NCBI GenBank assembly: GCA_035771165.1
Contig: JAWNZC010000234.1
Coordinates: 3,505,001-3,569,000 of the forward strand
Source of the DNA: Paragorgia papillata
Lineage: Eukaryota; Cnidaria; Anthozoa; Scleralcyonacea; Coralliidae
Direction: 5' to 3'
Length of the DNA stretch: 64,000 bases
Shown here: in pieces, positions 22,437-31,359 of the stretch
Layout of the letters: each line of letters starts with the position of its first letter
Position numbering within the stretch: the stretch's first letter is position 1
Made by a program: the position numbers and the translations under genes
The notes under the pieces: generated by a model
Database searches by the model: none
What the model saw: the letters and a program-made list of their open reading frames with translations, nothing else
Told to the model about the DNA's origin: nothing

Positions 22437-23663
22437 ATGACAGAATTTAAAGAATGGCCAAAAGAGTGGGATGTTTTTGGAACAGTCCAGGAATTTTCCA
22501 AACAACCAAAGGCTTCTGTAAATTTGAACACAATTACAATTTTTGCAAATGAAAGAGAAAACTTTATTGTAAACCTGAATCCCATAGATTTAACATTTCA
22601 ACAGCCAATGAAAATAAGGAACCCAACATTAAATGACTTTCTTACAATCCCATATTTTACATCCATTGCTGCCAGTTATGTTGCAAGCTATTTGTGCGGA
22701 ATTTCAAACAAACATTTCAAGAATGGTTTTGAAAGATTTAGGTCTCATTTTTTGACAAGTATTGTCCATTATCATTATGTTTTTCAGGTAAGAAGGTTTT
22801 TAAAACATCCAAACAAACTTAGAAGGTTTTTGACAGCAGATGTCATAAAAATTTTGCAACACAATCCCAACGATGTTTGGGTTAAAAAAATAAGCAACTC
22901 AACACAAAGTGCAAAAGAATTTACACAAGATATGAAGGATCTTGGATATGAAGTCAGATATGTAAATTTAACAAAAGAGAGTTATGGAAGGGTAAACACA
23001 TATGAGGAACTGGTGTCAGCTGGTTCTAGGCATCCCAATGATTTTAAACATTTTGTGCCTGAAGATTCCAATGGATTAACACTTTTGGGTCACAAATTAT
23101 TTCAACAATCCTTAGAATCTTTTGTTTACTGCGTTTTGGGAGCACAGGCAAAAACAAGGTGGGTCATTGTTGGCGAAGGAGCTAAAAGTTTACAAACACA
23201 AGAGGTGTTTAAAAAGTTAATGGAGGATACAATAGCACAGGATGACATTACTGTTTCCATTTCGAATATGAGGCAGGCTATTAAGTCCACAAATGTTGTT
23301 TTAAATTTTGCGATATCTCCTGGTTTAATTTTAATTCCATCTGACATGAGAATTCTTATTAATCCAATTAGTGGATTCAATAATGTTCTTACACTGGCCA
23401 CAAATAGGATGGTTCTTGGGCTCAACAGACACTTAAATAATGGGAAACCCATTGTAAAATTTCCTGTAAAACCCTTTGGAAAATTTCCTGTAAAACCTAT
23501 TGAAACTATTGATGATGTTGTTAAAATTAATGAAAGAAAATACAAGCCCGGAATATTTACTCCTGAAAACATTGAGAAAACCGACAACAGATTACCAGAA
23601 GTTTTTGGGGCTTCAATTGGAACGGTTTTCTTGGTATTTAAAGGAATAGCGAGATTAATTTAA
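22437..23663 (+). CDS. conserved Polinton protein of unknown function (about 400 aa)
   Basis: 408 aa, orthologue 52257-53459 (400 aa). Element 1 carries a short duplicated KFPVKPFG segment near residue 345. No catalytic motif recognised. The N-terminal third is beta-rich (TITIFANERENFIVNLNPID), the middle helical and basic (FQVRRFLKHPNKLRRFLT), and the C-terminus ends in a hydrophobic helix (FGASIGTVFLVFKGIARLI). Divergent from the integrase and 12 bp upstream of the zinc-ribbon gene, with which it probably forms a transcription pair. Strongly conserved between copies, so functional; role unknown. Confidence 0.75.
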   Translation: MTEFKEWPKEWDVFGTVQEFSKQPKASVNLNTITIFANERENFIVNLNPIDLTFQQPMKIRNPTLNDFLTIPYFTSIAASYVASYLCGISNKHFKNGFERFRSHFLTSIVHYHYVFQVRRFLKHPNKLRRFLTADVIKILQHNPNDVWVKKISNSTQSAKEFTQDMKDLGYEVRYVNLTKESYGRVNTYEELVSAGSRHPNDFKHFVPEDSNGLTLLGHKLFQQSLESFVYCVLGAQAKTRWVIVGEGAKSLQTQEVFKKLMEDTIAQDDITVSISNMRQAIKSTNVVLNFAISPGLILIPSDMRILINPISGFNNVLTLATNRMVLGLNRHLNNGKPIVKFPVKPFGKFPVKPIETIDDVVKINERKYKPGIFTPENIEKTDNRLPEVFGASIGTVFLVFKGIARLI

Positions 23664-23675
23664 TAAAAGAAAGAA

Positions 23676-24329
23676 ATGTCAAAGCCATATCAAAATTTAG
23701 ATGTTTTGTGTAACCCCATTATTGAAACTAAGGGGAAAAAAGACGTCGCTGAATTTAACGAAAGTCTTTTAGAACTCGAAACATATAAGAACAAAAGTAG
23801 TTGTTGTAAGGTGTCAACTATTGAGATTGAAGGATCCATAATCTGTGGAAAATGTGGTTTGGTGTTATTTAAGTTGTATGGATATAACCACAAAGAACCA
23901 ACCCCACCCATTTTGAAAAGATATGTAAAAACATTTTGGAAACTATTTCCAAAGGAAGAAAAGATTGTTGGTTACGAGATCATGAAATTTTTCAATAAGG
24001 CCAATAAAATTCTTGTGGGATCAGGTTTGGTTTTGGACAGAAAATATAGTATGAATTACATTATGTTCATTATTTTTGGAATCTGTAAAAGAAATGATCT
24101 TTTGGAAAAAATGAAAAAACCAACTTCATCAGAACTAAAAACATTTGACGAAATAAAATATATTTTAAATTATTCTCCAAGAGATAATGCTTACAGACCA
24201 TATCAAACAGGATTTAAAGTTTTTGGGAATGCTCTTAGTGTTGAAAATGTTTTAAAAATAGAAGAAATGAGTGGGATCAGAAAGTGCAAGGAGTATACAA
24301 AAATTATTAAAGAAGGAAAGAAATGTTGA
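23676..24329 (+). CDS. zinc-ribbon transcription factor-like (VLTF3/TFIIB-type)
   Basis: 217 aa. A Cys4 zinc ribbon is visible: SSCCKVSTIEIEGSIICGKC followed by GLVL, the C-x-C...C-x2-C-G layout of TFIIB and of the poxvirus/NCLDV late transcription factor VLTF3. A helical C-terminal region (YVKTFWKLFPKEEKIVGYEI, RKYSMNYIMFIIFGI) follows. Length is close to VLTF3 (about 220 aa). Start preceded by TTAATAAAAGAAAGAA. The orthologue is 51591-52244. If correct, it would recognise the conserved motif before gene starts; the assignment rests on the ribbon and length. Confidence 0.5.
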   Translation: MSKPYQNLDVLCNPIIETKGKKDVAEFNESLLELETYKNKSSCCKVSTIEIEGSIICGKCGLVLFKLYGYNHKEPTPPILKRYVKTFWKLFPKEEKIVGYEIMKFFNKANKILVGSGLVLDRKYSMNYIMFIIFGICKRNDLLEKMKKPTSSELKTFDEIKYILNYSPRDNAYRPYQTGFKVFGNALSVENVLKIEEMSGIRKCKEYTKIIKEGKKC

Positions 24330-24360
24330 AAACTTTCTAAAACTTTCTAAAACTTTTCAA

Positions 24361-24388
24361 AATATATAACAAAATAATGTTATATATT
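24361..24388. terminator. palindrome AATATATAACA/TGTTATATATT between convergent genes
   Basis: 11-bp perfect stem with 6-bp loop between the stops of the zinc-ribbon and 133-aa genes. Conserved at 51521-51550 in element 2. Confidence 0.6.
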
Positions 24389-24402
24389 TTTTACCAAATA
24401 TT

Positions 24403-24804
24403 TTAAACAACAACTGCCAACAACCAACCCGCACCAGCTCCTAAAAGTGTTACAGTAATAGTCATATATTTTTCCATTTCATCGCTTGGTTGGTAATAGT
24501 CATCAAGTTTCGGCTCCACTGGTTTTTCTTCTTGTAAAATTTCATGAAGTTCTTGGAAGGCTTTTGAAGTATCTTGCATGTTGTAGTTTGCATTTCGAAT
24601 TTCATCTTGTAATTCTCTAACCTTGTCCTTTCTTTTAATTTCATTTTCAAAAAACTTTTCTTTATCTTTTTGAAGTTTTTCTGTTGCTAAATTATGTCTT
24701 TTCGCCTCGTCAGCATAACCGTGTTTGTTAAATGATTGAAACAAATATCCGGCACCAGCAAAGGCAACCGCATTAAACAACCCTCCTGCTATCATTGATG
24801 CCAT
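24403..24804 (-). CDS. small two-TM coiled-coil protein
   Basis: 133 aa. N-terminal hydrophobic segment (MIAGGLFNAVAFAGAGYLF, residues 4-22), a charged coiled coil (residues 30-95) and a C-terminal hydrophobic helix (TITVTLLGAGAGWLLAVVV). The orthologue 51100-51501 differs at only a few residues. This high conservation beside the capsid genes suggests a virion component; no family recognised. Confidence 0.7.
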   Translation of the reverse strand: MASMIAGGLFNAVAFAGAGYLFQSFNKHGYADEAKRHNLATEKLQKDKEKFFENEIKRKDKVRELQDEIRNANYNMQDTSKAFQELHEILQEEKPVEPKLDDYYQPSDEMEKYMTITVTLLGAGAGWLLAVVV

Positions 24805-24860
24805 TTATTTAAAAAAAAGAAGTTTGGGATTGCAGTTCAAATTTTTACCAAGTCTTTTCT

Positions 24861-25091
24861 CTATGATTTCTTTGGATCCACATTTTTCGGTATGTATCCT
24901 TTCTCCTGTGCCATTTTTACGGCAAACAATCCTCCTGCAACTGCAACTCCAAGTTTGGCTGTTTCTTTAAAACTTGCTGGGGCTGCTAAGGATTGTCCTG
25001 TTAACTTTTTAACAACCATACTTACTCCAACAGCTGCAACTGTTATCAAAGCTGCCTCGTACAAATCATTTAAAACCTCGTTCTTATTCAT
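24861..25091 (-). CDS. small two-TM protein
   Basis: 76 aa with two hydrophobic segments (YEAALITVAAVGVSMVV, about 11-27; LGVAVAGGLFAVKMA, about 47-61) and a basic tail KNVDPKKS. The orthologue 50782-51012 differs at one residue (E/D). Start preceded by TATATTAATAA. Function unknown; context suggests a virion or assembly-membrane protein. Confidence 0.7.
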   Translation of the reverse strand: MNKNEVLNDLYEAALITVAAVGVSMVVKKLTGQSLAAPASFKETAKLGVAVAGGLFAVKMAQEKGYIPKNVDPKKS

Positions 25092-25113
25092 TTATTAATA
25101 TAGTAGAAAAAAA

Positions 25114-25136
25114 TTATAACATTTTTTTGTTATAAG
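25114..25136. terminator. palindrome TTATAACA/TGTTATAA
   Basis: 8-bp stem, T-rich loop, between the 76-aa gene start and the end of the next minus-strand ORF. Similar to the stem at 50737-50754 in element 2. Confidence 0.4.
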
Positions 25137-25151
25137 TTTTCAGAAAAGTTT

Positions 25152-25337
25152 TCAAAAAATTTTCAAAATTTCAATTACTTTTACATAATTCTTTAAAGCA
25201 GCTATCAAATCATTTACAGCCACCTTTAAGTTTGTCAGGTTTTGGTTTCCATTTCTTTTTAAAACTAATTCCAAGCTTACCAAATAGTTTAACACCATTT
25301 TAATAATTTCTAAATTTTGTTCAATATTTATGTTCAT
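25152..25337 (-). CDS. small helical ORF, element 1 only
   Basis: 61 aa from the ATG at 25337, fully helical (IIKMVLNYLVSLELVLK, NLKVAVNDLIAALKNYVKVI). The start context AAAATAAAAAAC resembles other genes here. Element 2 has no counterpart between 50701 and 50782, so it is an accessory or recently gained ORF, and translation is uncertain. Confidence 0.4.
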   Translation of the reverse strand: MNINIEQNLEIIKMVLNYLVSLELVLKRNGNQNLTNLKVAVNDLIAALKNYVKVIEILKIF

Positions 25338-25358
25338 GTTTTTTATTTTCAAAAAGTT

Positions 25359-26006
25359 TTATGGAGTCTCATAATTTTGTGGACATAGAAAAATTTCAAG
25401 AAGAATATCGCCAACATTATGATCAACTTTAAATTTAAGTTCATTGTAGACACCATTGTCCAGCATAGCCTCAGAATTGATGTTTGCAAATTTTTCCACT
25501 GATCCCTTCAATAATTGTCTTGTTGTAATTGGAAGAACTGCAGCTGTTCTATCCCGTTTTCCTGAAAATGATGTCCTAGTTCCATCAATCATCTCGCAAG
25601 ATATACAAACAAATCTCATTCCAAGATTTATGTTGACTGTTTCTGGACTGACAAGATTTGCTCCTGCCCTAATTACTGTTGTTTCTGGATATCCAAGCAA
25701 AGGACCAAGTTTAAGCAAGGAAAGGTTTCTTGTTGGGTATAGTCTGATTTTACAGCTATATGGAAGTAATTCTGACTTTATTTCGTTTTCCTTTAATAAT
25801 CTCATAATCATACCAACAGTCCAATAGCCATTGGAAAAACTAATTTTTTTTGTTCCATGCATAACATATGTTGGACTTGTTAAGTTGTTGTAATCCAAAA
25901 AAACTGTTGCATCTTTAACCATTAGTTTTGTATCTTCAATGATCAAAGGATCTTCAAATTTAACAGTTGTTTCTCCATTTTTAAGTAGAATTCTTAGGTT
26001 CCTCAT
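25359..26006 (-). CDS. minor capsid (penton-type, single jelly-roll) protein
   Basis: 215 aa, beta-rich throughout, in the place and size class of Polinton/virophage penton proteins, next to the ATPase and MCP. Would form the pentameric vertices. Examples of strand-like segments: VKFEDPLIIEDTKLMVKDAT, GMRFVCISCEMIDGTRTSF, VGDILLEIFLCPQNY. The orthologue 50054-50701 differs at about 10 of 215 residues. Identification is by context and composition. Confidence 0.7.
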   Translation of the reverse strand: MRNLRILLKNGETTVKFEDPLIIEDTKLMVKDATVFLDYNNLTSPTYVMHGTKKISFSNGYWTVGMIMRLLKENEIKSELLPYSCKIRLYPTRNLSLLKLGPLLGYPETTVIRAGANLVSPETVNINLGMRFVCISCEMIDGTRTSFSGKRDRTAAVLPITTRQLLKGSVEKFANINSEAMLDNGVYNELKFKVDHNVGDILLEIFLCPQNYETP

Positions 26007-26062
26007 TTATTGGGATGGGATTTTTGGTTTCCCCATTTGTTATTCTTGGGTTTCAAAGATTT

Positions 26063-26692
26063 TTAAAGATCTATTAAATTTTTTCCAGATGTTTCAAGGA
26101 TTTTATGATCATATGGATGAATTAAGTTAATCTCCAATTTTGAATATTTTTTAGATTTCAATGTTTCTTTTATTTTTTTCTCTTCTTCTTTTGGTATGTC
26201 TAAATAATCATCTAAAATAACTTGCATATCCTTTCTGTTTGGGTTGTAAAAGGTAACCAGTTTTGAAATATTTTCTCGATATGGTTTCGCAATACTTGTT
26301 AGTTGCTGGGTAACAACTATTGTACTAATATTCATATGTCTGGCTCCAAAACCAAGTTTTACCAATTCGCTGGTTCTGTTTTTAACACTCTGTCCAGAAG
26401 CACAGTCATCCAAAATAATTAAACTTGGGGTTCCTTTACAATAATCAACAACATATTTTAGAAAATCTTCGGACTCATCTTGATCGCAAGGGATAACAAA
26501 AAATCTTGGATCATGTAAATGTTCCCATTCCAAATATGTTTTGTTCCATACAAATGTAGGACATATTAAAACTATGTTTTCAAATTTTTTTTTATAATTT
26601 TCAACTAAATTTTTCAACAAATAATGGGTCTTTCCACAACTCGTCATTCCAACAATAATCATATTAAATGGTTTTGGATCTTCGTTTTCCAT
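26063..26692 (-). CDS. genome-packaging ATPase (FtsK/HerA, A32-like)
   Basis: 209 aa. Walker A GMTSCGKTH (residues 15-23) and Walker B SLIILDDCA (about 90-98), then the sensor-like STIVVTQQLTSIAKPYRENI, as in A32-type packaging ATPases of Polintons and large DNA viruses. It would power DNA translocation into a capsid. The orthologue 49380-50009 differs at about four residues. It lies 17 bp downstream of the MCP stop. Confidence 0.92.
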   Translation of the reverse strand: MENEDPKPFNMIIVGMTSCGKTHYLLKNLVENYKKKFENIVLICPTFVWNKTYLEWEHLHDPRFFVIPCDQDESEDFLKYVVDYCKGTPSLIILDDCASGQSVKNRTSELVKLGFGARHMNISTIVVTQQLTSIAKPYRENISKLVTFYNPNRKDMQVILDDYLDIPKEEEKKIKETLKSKKYSKLEINLIHPYDHKILETSGKNLIDL

Positions 26693-26709
26693 TTTATTTA
26701 GAAAAAATT

Positions 26710-27921
26710 CTAATAATTAACGCTTTGGAATGCTCCTCCTTGGACTTTCAATAGACCATCCGAGAGAATGAAAACATGACACCTAAGATCTGTTGCTGTT
26801 GCCTTTTTCTTAATTTCCAACATAATACCGGATTGTGTGGTTAAAAGTTTTGTACCATCTCCATACACAGCATTGTCATTAATTGACCTAAGATCCACAA
26901 CAAGTGCAAACTGGTTTTCTGTAAAGAATTCGTCAGCTTGGATTGTTGGATAATTAGTATGTCTGAAAAGTCTTTCGGCCTCTTCAAACAATCTCCGTTT
27001 TGGAATTCCTTGGGAGTAAATACTGTTCGGCACTCCTTCGATAGTAATTTTTACCCTTTCGATATTGGGGTATACAAACTCTTCGGACCCTCCTCTTGTT
27101 GCTTTTGTAAACAACATTACAACCGCCTTCATGCTCTTTCTTGGCAGATTGATGGTTTCGTTAATTAGGGTTGTGGCTGCAGCCCATGGTGTGGTTTTCA
27201 TTAGGGTTACATGTTCAAAGGAAAGTGCGCGACCCATTTGGTAAGAAGATTCGATTTCCTGGACCAGGGCAAAGTTGGTAATGGTTTCATACTCCAACTC
27301 AATATTTTCCAAAGAATAACCAGCCACAGATTGACTACTTTGTGCCTTCATGATGGCGGTAGCTTTTGGTAGTGTAATAATATACTGCAAATCATTCGCC
27401 ATACTGTGGGGTGCATAAAGACCATGATCCTTCAAAATCTTGTCCAACTTAATCCTCTGTTTTGTTCCATATACAGCTGCATATGTGTCAGAAGAGGCAT
27501 CATCAGATTTCGAAATGAGTTTTCTTTGGTTTTCTGTTGCAATACCATCTTCAATCATGTTGGCCCTCTCATGTTTGTCCATCCACAGATCCTTGTAAGT
27601 CCCCAAAAGGCTCTCTCCTGTGTTGTCGTAAACCTTCTCACCTGCAAATCTGACTTCCAAACGTTCTTGGAGTTGTTTTGCGAGGTTGTTGTTAAACCAC
27701 GACTTTGTGTTTTTGTTTTTAAAGTCAAACAGGAGGAACATCTTGTCAGGAACTAATGTTGTTCCTGGTTTGAGTTTTGGAATGTGTATGTAAATTACTT
27801 CCCCTTCATTGGCAGAATTGGGGTTGAAAGTAATTACATTTCGGGCTCGTTCCCCAGTTATTGAACTTCTGTGTAACCTGTTATAACCAGGCTCTAATTC
27901 AACTTCTCTCTCTGTATTCAT
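26710..27921 (-). CDS. major capsid protein (double jelly-roll type)
   Basis: 403 aa, shorter than many Polinton MCPs. Beta-rich with a conserved early block (NSANEGEVIYIHIPKLKPGT, LVPDKMFLLFDFKNKN, ERLEVRFAGEKVYDN), a middle YGTKQRIKLDKILKDHGLY and a late ENQFALVVDLRSINDNAVYG. This layout recurs in virus-like capsid proteins of invertebrate genomes. Only about five residues differ from element 2's copy (48128-49339), although many silent sites differ. Start preceded by TATATTATAATAA. ATPase and penton follow immediately. Confidence 0.8.
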   Translation of the reverse strand: MNTEREVELEPGYNRLHRSSITGERARNVITFNPNSANEGEVIYIHIPKLKPGTTLVPDKMFLLFDFKNKNTKSWFNNNLAKQLQERLEVRFAGEKVYDNTGESLLGTYKDLWMDKHERANMIEDGIATENQRKLISKSDDASSDTYAAVYGTKQRIKLDKILKDHGLYAPHSMANDLQYIITLPKATAIMKAQSSQSVAGYSLENIELEYETITNFALVQEIESSYQMGRALSFEHVTLMKTTPWAAATTLINETINLPRKSMKAVVMLFTKATRGGSEEFVYPNIERVKITIEGVPNSIYSQGIPKRRLFEEAERLFRHTNYPTIQADEFFTENQFALVVDLRSINDNAVYGDGTKLLTTQSGIMLEIKKKATATDLRCHVFILSDGLLKVQGGAFQSVNY

Positions 27922-27966
27922 TTATTATAATATATTGATAAAAAAATTTATATTTTAAAAAAAATT

Positions 27967-27986
27967 TATAACATTTTTTTGTTATA
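27967..27986. terminator. palindrome TATAACA/TGTTATA
   Basis: Stem with T-rich loop upstream of the MCP, at the end of the previous transcription interval. Equivalent at 48057-48077 in element 2. Confidence 0.45.
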
Positions 27987-28000
27987 TATTTTGTAAAGTT

Positions 28001-28252
28001 TTAATAGTTATTAAAAAATTCATCTTCATCTTCAAAATCTTCTTCAAAATCGTCTGGCATCAAAACATCAAAATCTGCCCACAAATGATAACAATGGTTT
28101 TCATTATAATTTCTAATATCATATTTACTATATAACAACCAAAGTTTATACCCTTCATAACTTCCTTTTGAAATTAAAAAAATTAGTTTTCCAATATTAA
28201 ACCAGTTTTTACTTCCAAAGACACATTCTGTTGCATAGGTGGTAACAATCAT
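28001..28252 (-). CDS. small acidic-tail protein of unknown function
   Basis: 83 aa; orthologue 47791-48030. A mixed N-terminal domain (NWFNIGKLIFLISKGSYEGY, KLWLLYSKYD) and a strongly acidic C-terminus (DDFEEDFEDEDEFFNNY). Conserved in sequence and position beside the MCP. No family recognised. Confidence 0.65.
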   Translation of the reverse strand: MIVTTYATECVFGSKNWFNIGKLIFLISKGSYEGYKLWLLYSKYDIRNYNENHCYHLWADFDVLMPDDFEEDFEDEDEFFNNY

Positions 28253-28262
28253 TTTATTGAAT

Positions 28263-28284
28263 TTCTTTCCAATTGTGGAAAGAA
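28263..28284. terminator. palindrome TTCTTTCC/GGAAAGAA
   Basis: 8-bp stem, 6-bp loop, between two small genes; the same stem is in element 2 at 47758-47779. Confidence 0.5.
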
Positions 28285-28299
28285 TTTCGTTTCAAAAAG

Positions 28300-28668
28300 T
28301 TAGAGATCATATTTCGAAAGATCTTTGAAAACTGTTTTTGACTTTGGAATTTTTTCTTTACTTTCTTCTGGTTCTTTCTTCCATTTGGAGTAGGTAATGT
28401 AAGTGGTAATTAAGGCCGCCACTGTCCCAATTATTGCACAAGATGTTGAAATACTTGTTTCATTTTTGACTTCTGGTTCTTCCTCTCTCTCCTTTTCCAT
28501 CCTGGCTTTTTTTCTTAGTTTTGCTTCCTTACTTATTGCAGCAAGTTTTTTACCTTGTGCGACTCTTTTGGGATTTTTAACATGGACAGGAGGAGGAGTT
28601 TTTGTAATGGTTTGCTCATGTTTTTCCTCCTGTTTTTGTTCTGGTTCTGGTTTTTGTTCTTGTTCCAT
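28300..28668 (-). CDS. single-TM protein with Pro/Gln/Glu-rich N-terminus
   Basis: 122 aa; orthologue 47385-47741. An N-terminal EQKP-rich stretch is followed by a basic region (VKNPKRVAQGKKLAAISKEA) and one TM segment (SCAIIGTVAALITTYITY, about residues 75-92), then a basic/Ser tail. Start preceded by ACCATAATAA. Function unknown. Confidence 0.65.
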   Translation of the reverse strand: MEQEQKPEPEQKQEEKHEQTITKTPPPVHVKNPKRVAQGKKLAAISKEAKLRKKARMEKEREEEPEVKNETSISTSCAIIGTVAALITTYITYSKWKKEPEESKEKIPKSKTVFKDLSKYDL

Positions 28669-28684
28669 TTATTATGGTTTTGTT

Positions 28685-28760
28685 GGATTTGTTTGGTAGC
28701 TAGTTGTTAAGCTAGTTGATAAGCTAGTTGAAATTTGTTTGAAAAGCTAGTTGAAATTTG
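28685..28760. repeat. AGCTAGTTG short tandem repeat
   Basis: Degenerate iterations of AGCTAGTTG(A)n between the single-TM gene and the primase. In element 2 the same spot (47226-47350) has a 22-bp TAACTAGTT tandem array plus an extra zinc-finger-like ORF. Confidence 0.7.
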
Positions 28761-28761
28761 T

Positions 28762-29826
28762 TCAAACAGCTTTTAAATATTTTTTTAAAGTTACTGTTCG
28801 CTTTTCCTTTTTCTTATTAGGAATCAAACTCGCATAATGAATTAGTGTCCCTAATGAAAAACTGGTTACAGCAGGATTTTCCCAAAATTTGTCGCACTCA
28901 CTTTCGTCATATTTTTCAAAACATTTTTGGGAGAATAGGTGCCAAAGATTTTTCCCATATTCTTCTCCATGGGTTTCGTTGTAAAGAGCAAACCCAACAG
29001 ACCTCCACTTTGTATAGTCTTCGGCAATATCTTTTGGTATCTGGTCAATATAGTTTTGTAACTCTTCCTCACTTTTTTTGGTATGGTCATCAAAGTTGAT
29101 AATGGTTGCATTTCTTACCTTTTGTTCAGTTTCTGGTAAGAACGATAATTTGTTAACAAAGGTGTGTGGCTTTTGTCTAACAGAAAGTAAAAATATTAGT
29201 TCATGGTTAGAATATTGGCTTGCCACATGGTTCCTCTTCTCCTCAATTATGTAACTCAAAAGATATGGATCTGACGTTGGACTTTTTTTGGAGCCATATA
29301 AAAACCAGTTCCCAGTAATGATAGCATTGTCGAGTTGGATTTTTGTTTCCTTTTGTACAAGTTCGTTAATGTACAGTCTTTCTCTCCTTGTTAACCAAAC
29401 ATGTGGGAAATGTAGATGAAAACCATTTTTGTAAGTTTTGTCATCTTTAAAATATCCTGGTTTTTCCAAAACAAAACAGTCCAAGTTTGTTTGATTAACA
29501 AGAAGTTCTTTCAATATTTTTTGAAATAGTTTTGCCAATTTTAAGACTTTCTTTTCTGTGTATAGTGGTTTGGGTTCCTTAAGTTTTTTACTAAGATCAA
29601 TGTCAACAATGACGGGACCAATGTCTGTTGTTCTTTCCAAAAGATATTTGTTAAAGTTTCCGGATCTTGACAAAAATGTGTAGGCTTTTGTGTATTTATT
29701 TAAAAAATCATCTTCATCTTTTACAGAATATGATCTTTTGTTGAAAATATCCATATGTGTAATGTTTTCTTTGCTATAACTTTCGTACAACAAAGACGAT
29801 AAGGTGTTTGTTTTGAACTTAGACAT
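28762..29826 (-). CDS. archaeo-eukaryotic primase with PriCT-like C-terminus
   Basis: 354 aa. The AEP active site pair is visible: PVIVDIDLSK (D-x-D, about residues 71-77) and GFHLHFPHVW (H-x-H motif). A C-terminal block YTKWRSVGFALYNETHG followed by W..FS...C...W matches PriCT_2 domains found in NCLDV D5-type primases. No helicase domain is attached. It would make primers, which is odd beside a protein-primed polymerase. The orthologue 45856-46917 has 353 aa. Start preceded by ATAATAAAAAGAA. Confidence 0.75.
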   Translation of the reverse strand: MSKFKTNTLSSLLYESYSKENITHMDIFNKRSYSVKDEDDFLNKYTKAYTFLSRSGNFNKYLLERTTDIGPVIVDIDLSKKLKEPKPLYTEKKVLKLAKLFQKILKELLVNQTNLDCFVLEKPGYFKDDKTYKNGFHLHFPHVWLTRRERLYINELVQKETKIQLDNAIITGNWFLYGSKKSPTSDPYLLSYIIEEKRNHVASQYSNHELIFLLSVRQKPHTFVNKLSFLPETEQKVRNATIINFDDHTKKSEEELQNYIDQIPKDIAEDYTKWRSVGFALYNETHGEEYGKNLWHLFSQKCFEKYDESECDKFWENPAVTSFSLGTLIHYASLIPNKKKEKRTVTLKKYLKAV

Positions 29827-29847
29827 TCTTTCTTTTTATTATTCTCT

Positions 29848-31316
29848 TTAACTAATTCTAAGCAGGTTGATTTCAACATCCCAAACATTGAAAAACAGGA
29901 AGGTATAGTCATCACCAACAGAACCAGAATATGAGTGCAAAGACATTTGGGTTCCTTTTTTTATAGTGGCAATACCTTGACAGAAAATATGGTGGGAATG
30001 TGTTTCGTTGTATGTTTTTCCCATGGTTATGGTTTCCAAACCTGAAAGTTTGTTTGATCTGTCTGTAATATTTCCATGGTAAAGGTTTGTTTTTAGGTCA
30101 AAATATGCTCTATAGGAAGAAACATACCAACCAGTTTGCTTAGATTGTTGATCTATTTTGTGTCCATCTGGTTGTAGTGTAAACCAATATGATACTAAAT
30201 ATTTTCCAGTATCATGGGTTGCTGTAAATGAGAGCAGGGTGCTAATGTTGTTTGTGTTATCCCATGCTCCTCCCTTATGGTTTGTTTTTCCACTATCCTT
30301 TTTATATTTTACCAACTGCGAAAAAGTTCCAGCAGGTCCTGTAACCCCTGTAACTCCTCTCAAACCTCTGAGACCTCTCAACCCAGTTGATCCTTTGCCA
30401 CCTGGTAGTCCTCGAATTCCTTGGTCGCCTTGGTCGCCTTTTGGTCCCTGATCTCCCTTATCCCCTTTTGTTCCTTGTGGTCCCTGGGGTCCTTGCGATC
30501 CTGTGGATCCTGTGGTACCTTTTGGACCTTGCGAACCTTGGCCCCCTTGTGGGCCTTGGGCACCCTGTGGGCCTGGGGTCCTGTTGCCCCTGTGTTGCCC
30601 TTGTTCCCTTTCGCACCATCGTCACCAGGATCTCCTTTGTCTCCTTTTTGTGCAGCCGCTCCTGACATTCCTTTGTCTCCTTTGTCACCTTTGTCTCCTT
30701 TGGATCCCGTTGCACCTGTTGTTCCATGGTCACCTTTGTCTCCTTTTTGACCTTGTGGTCCTGTTGCACCTGCTGTTCCAAAGCTACCTCTGTCGCCTTT
30801 GTTTCCTTGTGGTCCTCTAATGCCAGTATCCCCTTTGTCTCCTTTTGTTCCTTGCAAACCTCGATCGCCTTTGTCTCCTTTTGGTCCTGTGGGTCCTGTG
30901 TTACCTTGGTCCCCTTTGTCACCTTTTTTATGAGCATTTGTACCAGCCATACCTGTCAAACCCCTATCCCCTTTTGGACCTTTTGGACCTTGGTCTCCCT
31001 TATCCCCTTTGTCGCCTTTTTGAGCTGCTGTTCCTGTTGGTCCTGTTGGTCCTATTGCACCTCTGTCTCCACTGTTTCCTTTGTCACCTGTCAAACCTCT
31101 TTGCCCCTCCAAACCTTCATCACCTTTGTCTCCTTTTGTTCCTTGCAAACCTCTGTCTCCTTTGTTTCCTTGTGGTCCTGTGGGTCCTGTTAGACCTCTG
31201 TCACCTTTGTCACCTTTTACACCTGTGTCACCTTGTGGTCCTGGTTCTCCGTCAGCACCACCACCACCCCCTCCATAAGAATAATCTGGGTCATCATATC
31301 CATAGTAATAACTCAT
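29848..31316 (-). pseudogene. collagen-like fibre with C-terminal globular knob, frameshifted
   Basis: Starts MSYYYGYDDPDYSYGG, then a long Gly-X-Y shaft (GDKGDRG, GPTGPQG) and a C-terminal domain of about 150 residues (TFTATHDTGKYLVSYWFTLQ, SGSVGDDYTFLFFNVWD) that resembles C1q/TNF-type beta-sandwich knobs. The shaft loses the Gly-X-Y frame near 30571-30582 (a G/C homopolymer), and the knob is in another frame. Element 2's copy (44587-45822, 411 aa) is intact. Probable host-attachment fibre. Confidence 0.85.
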
Positions 31317-31359
31317 TATTTATCTTGGTAAAGATTTTAAAAGTTTTTGCCAAGTTTTT

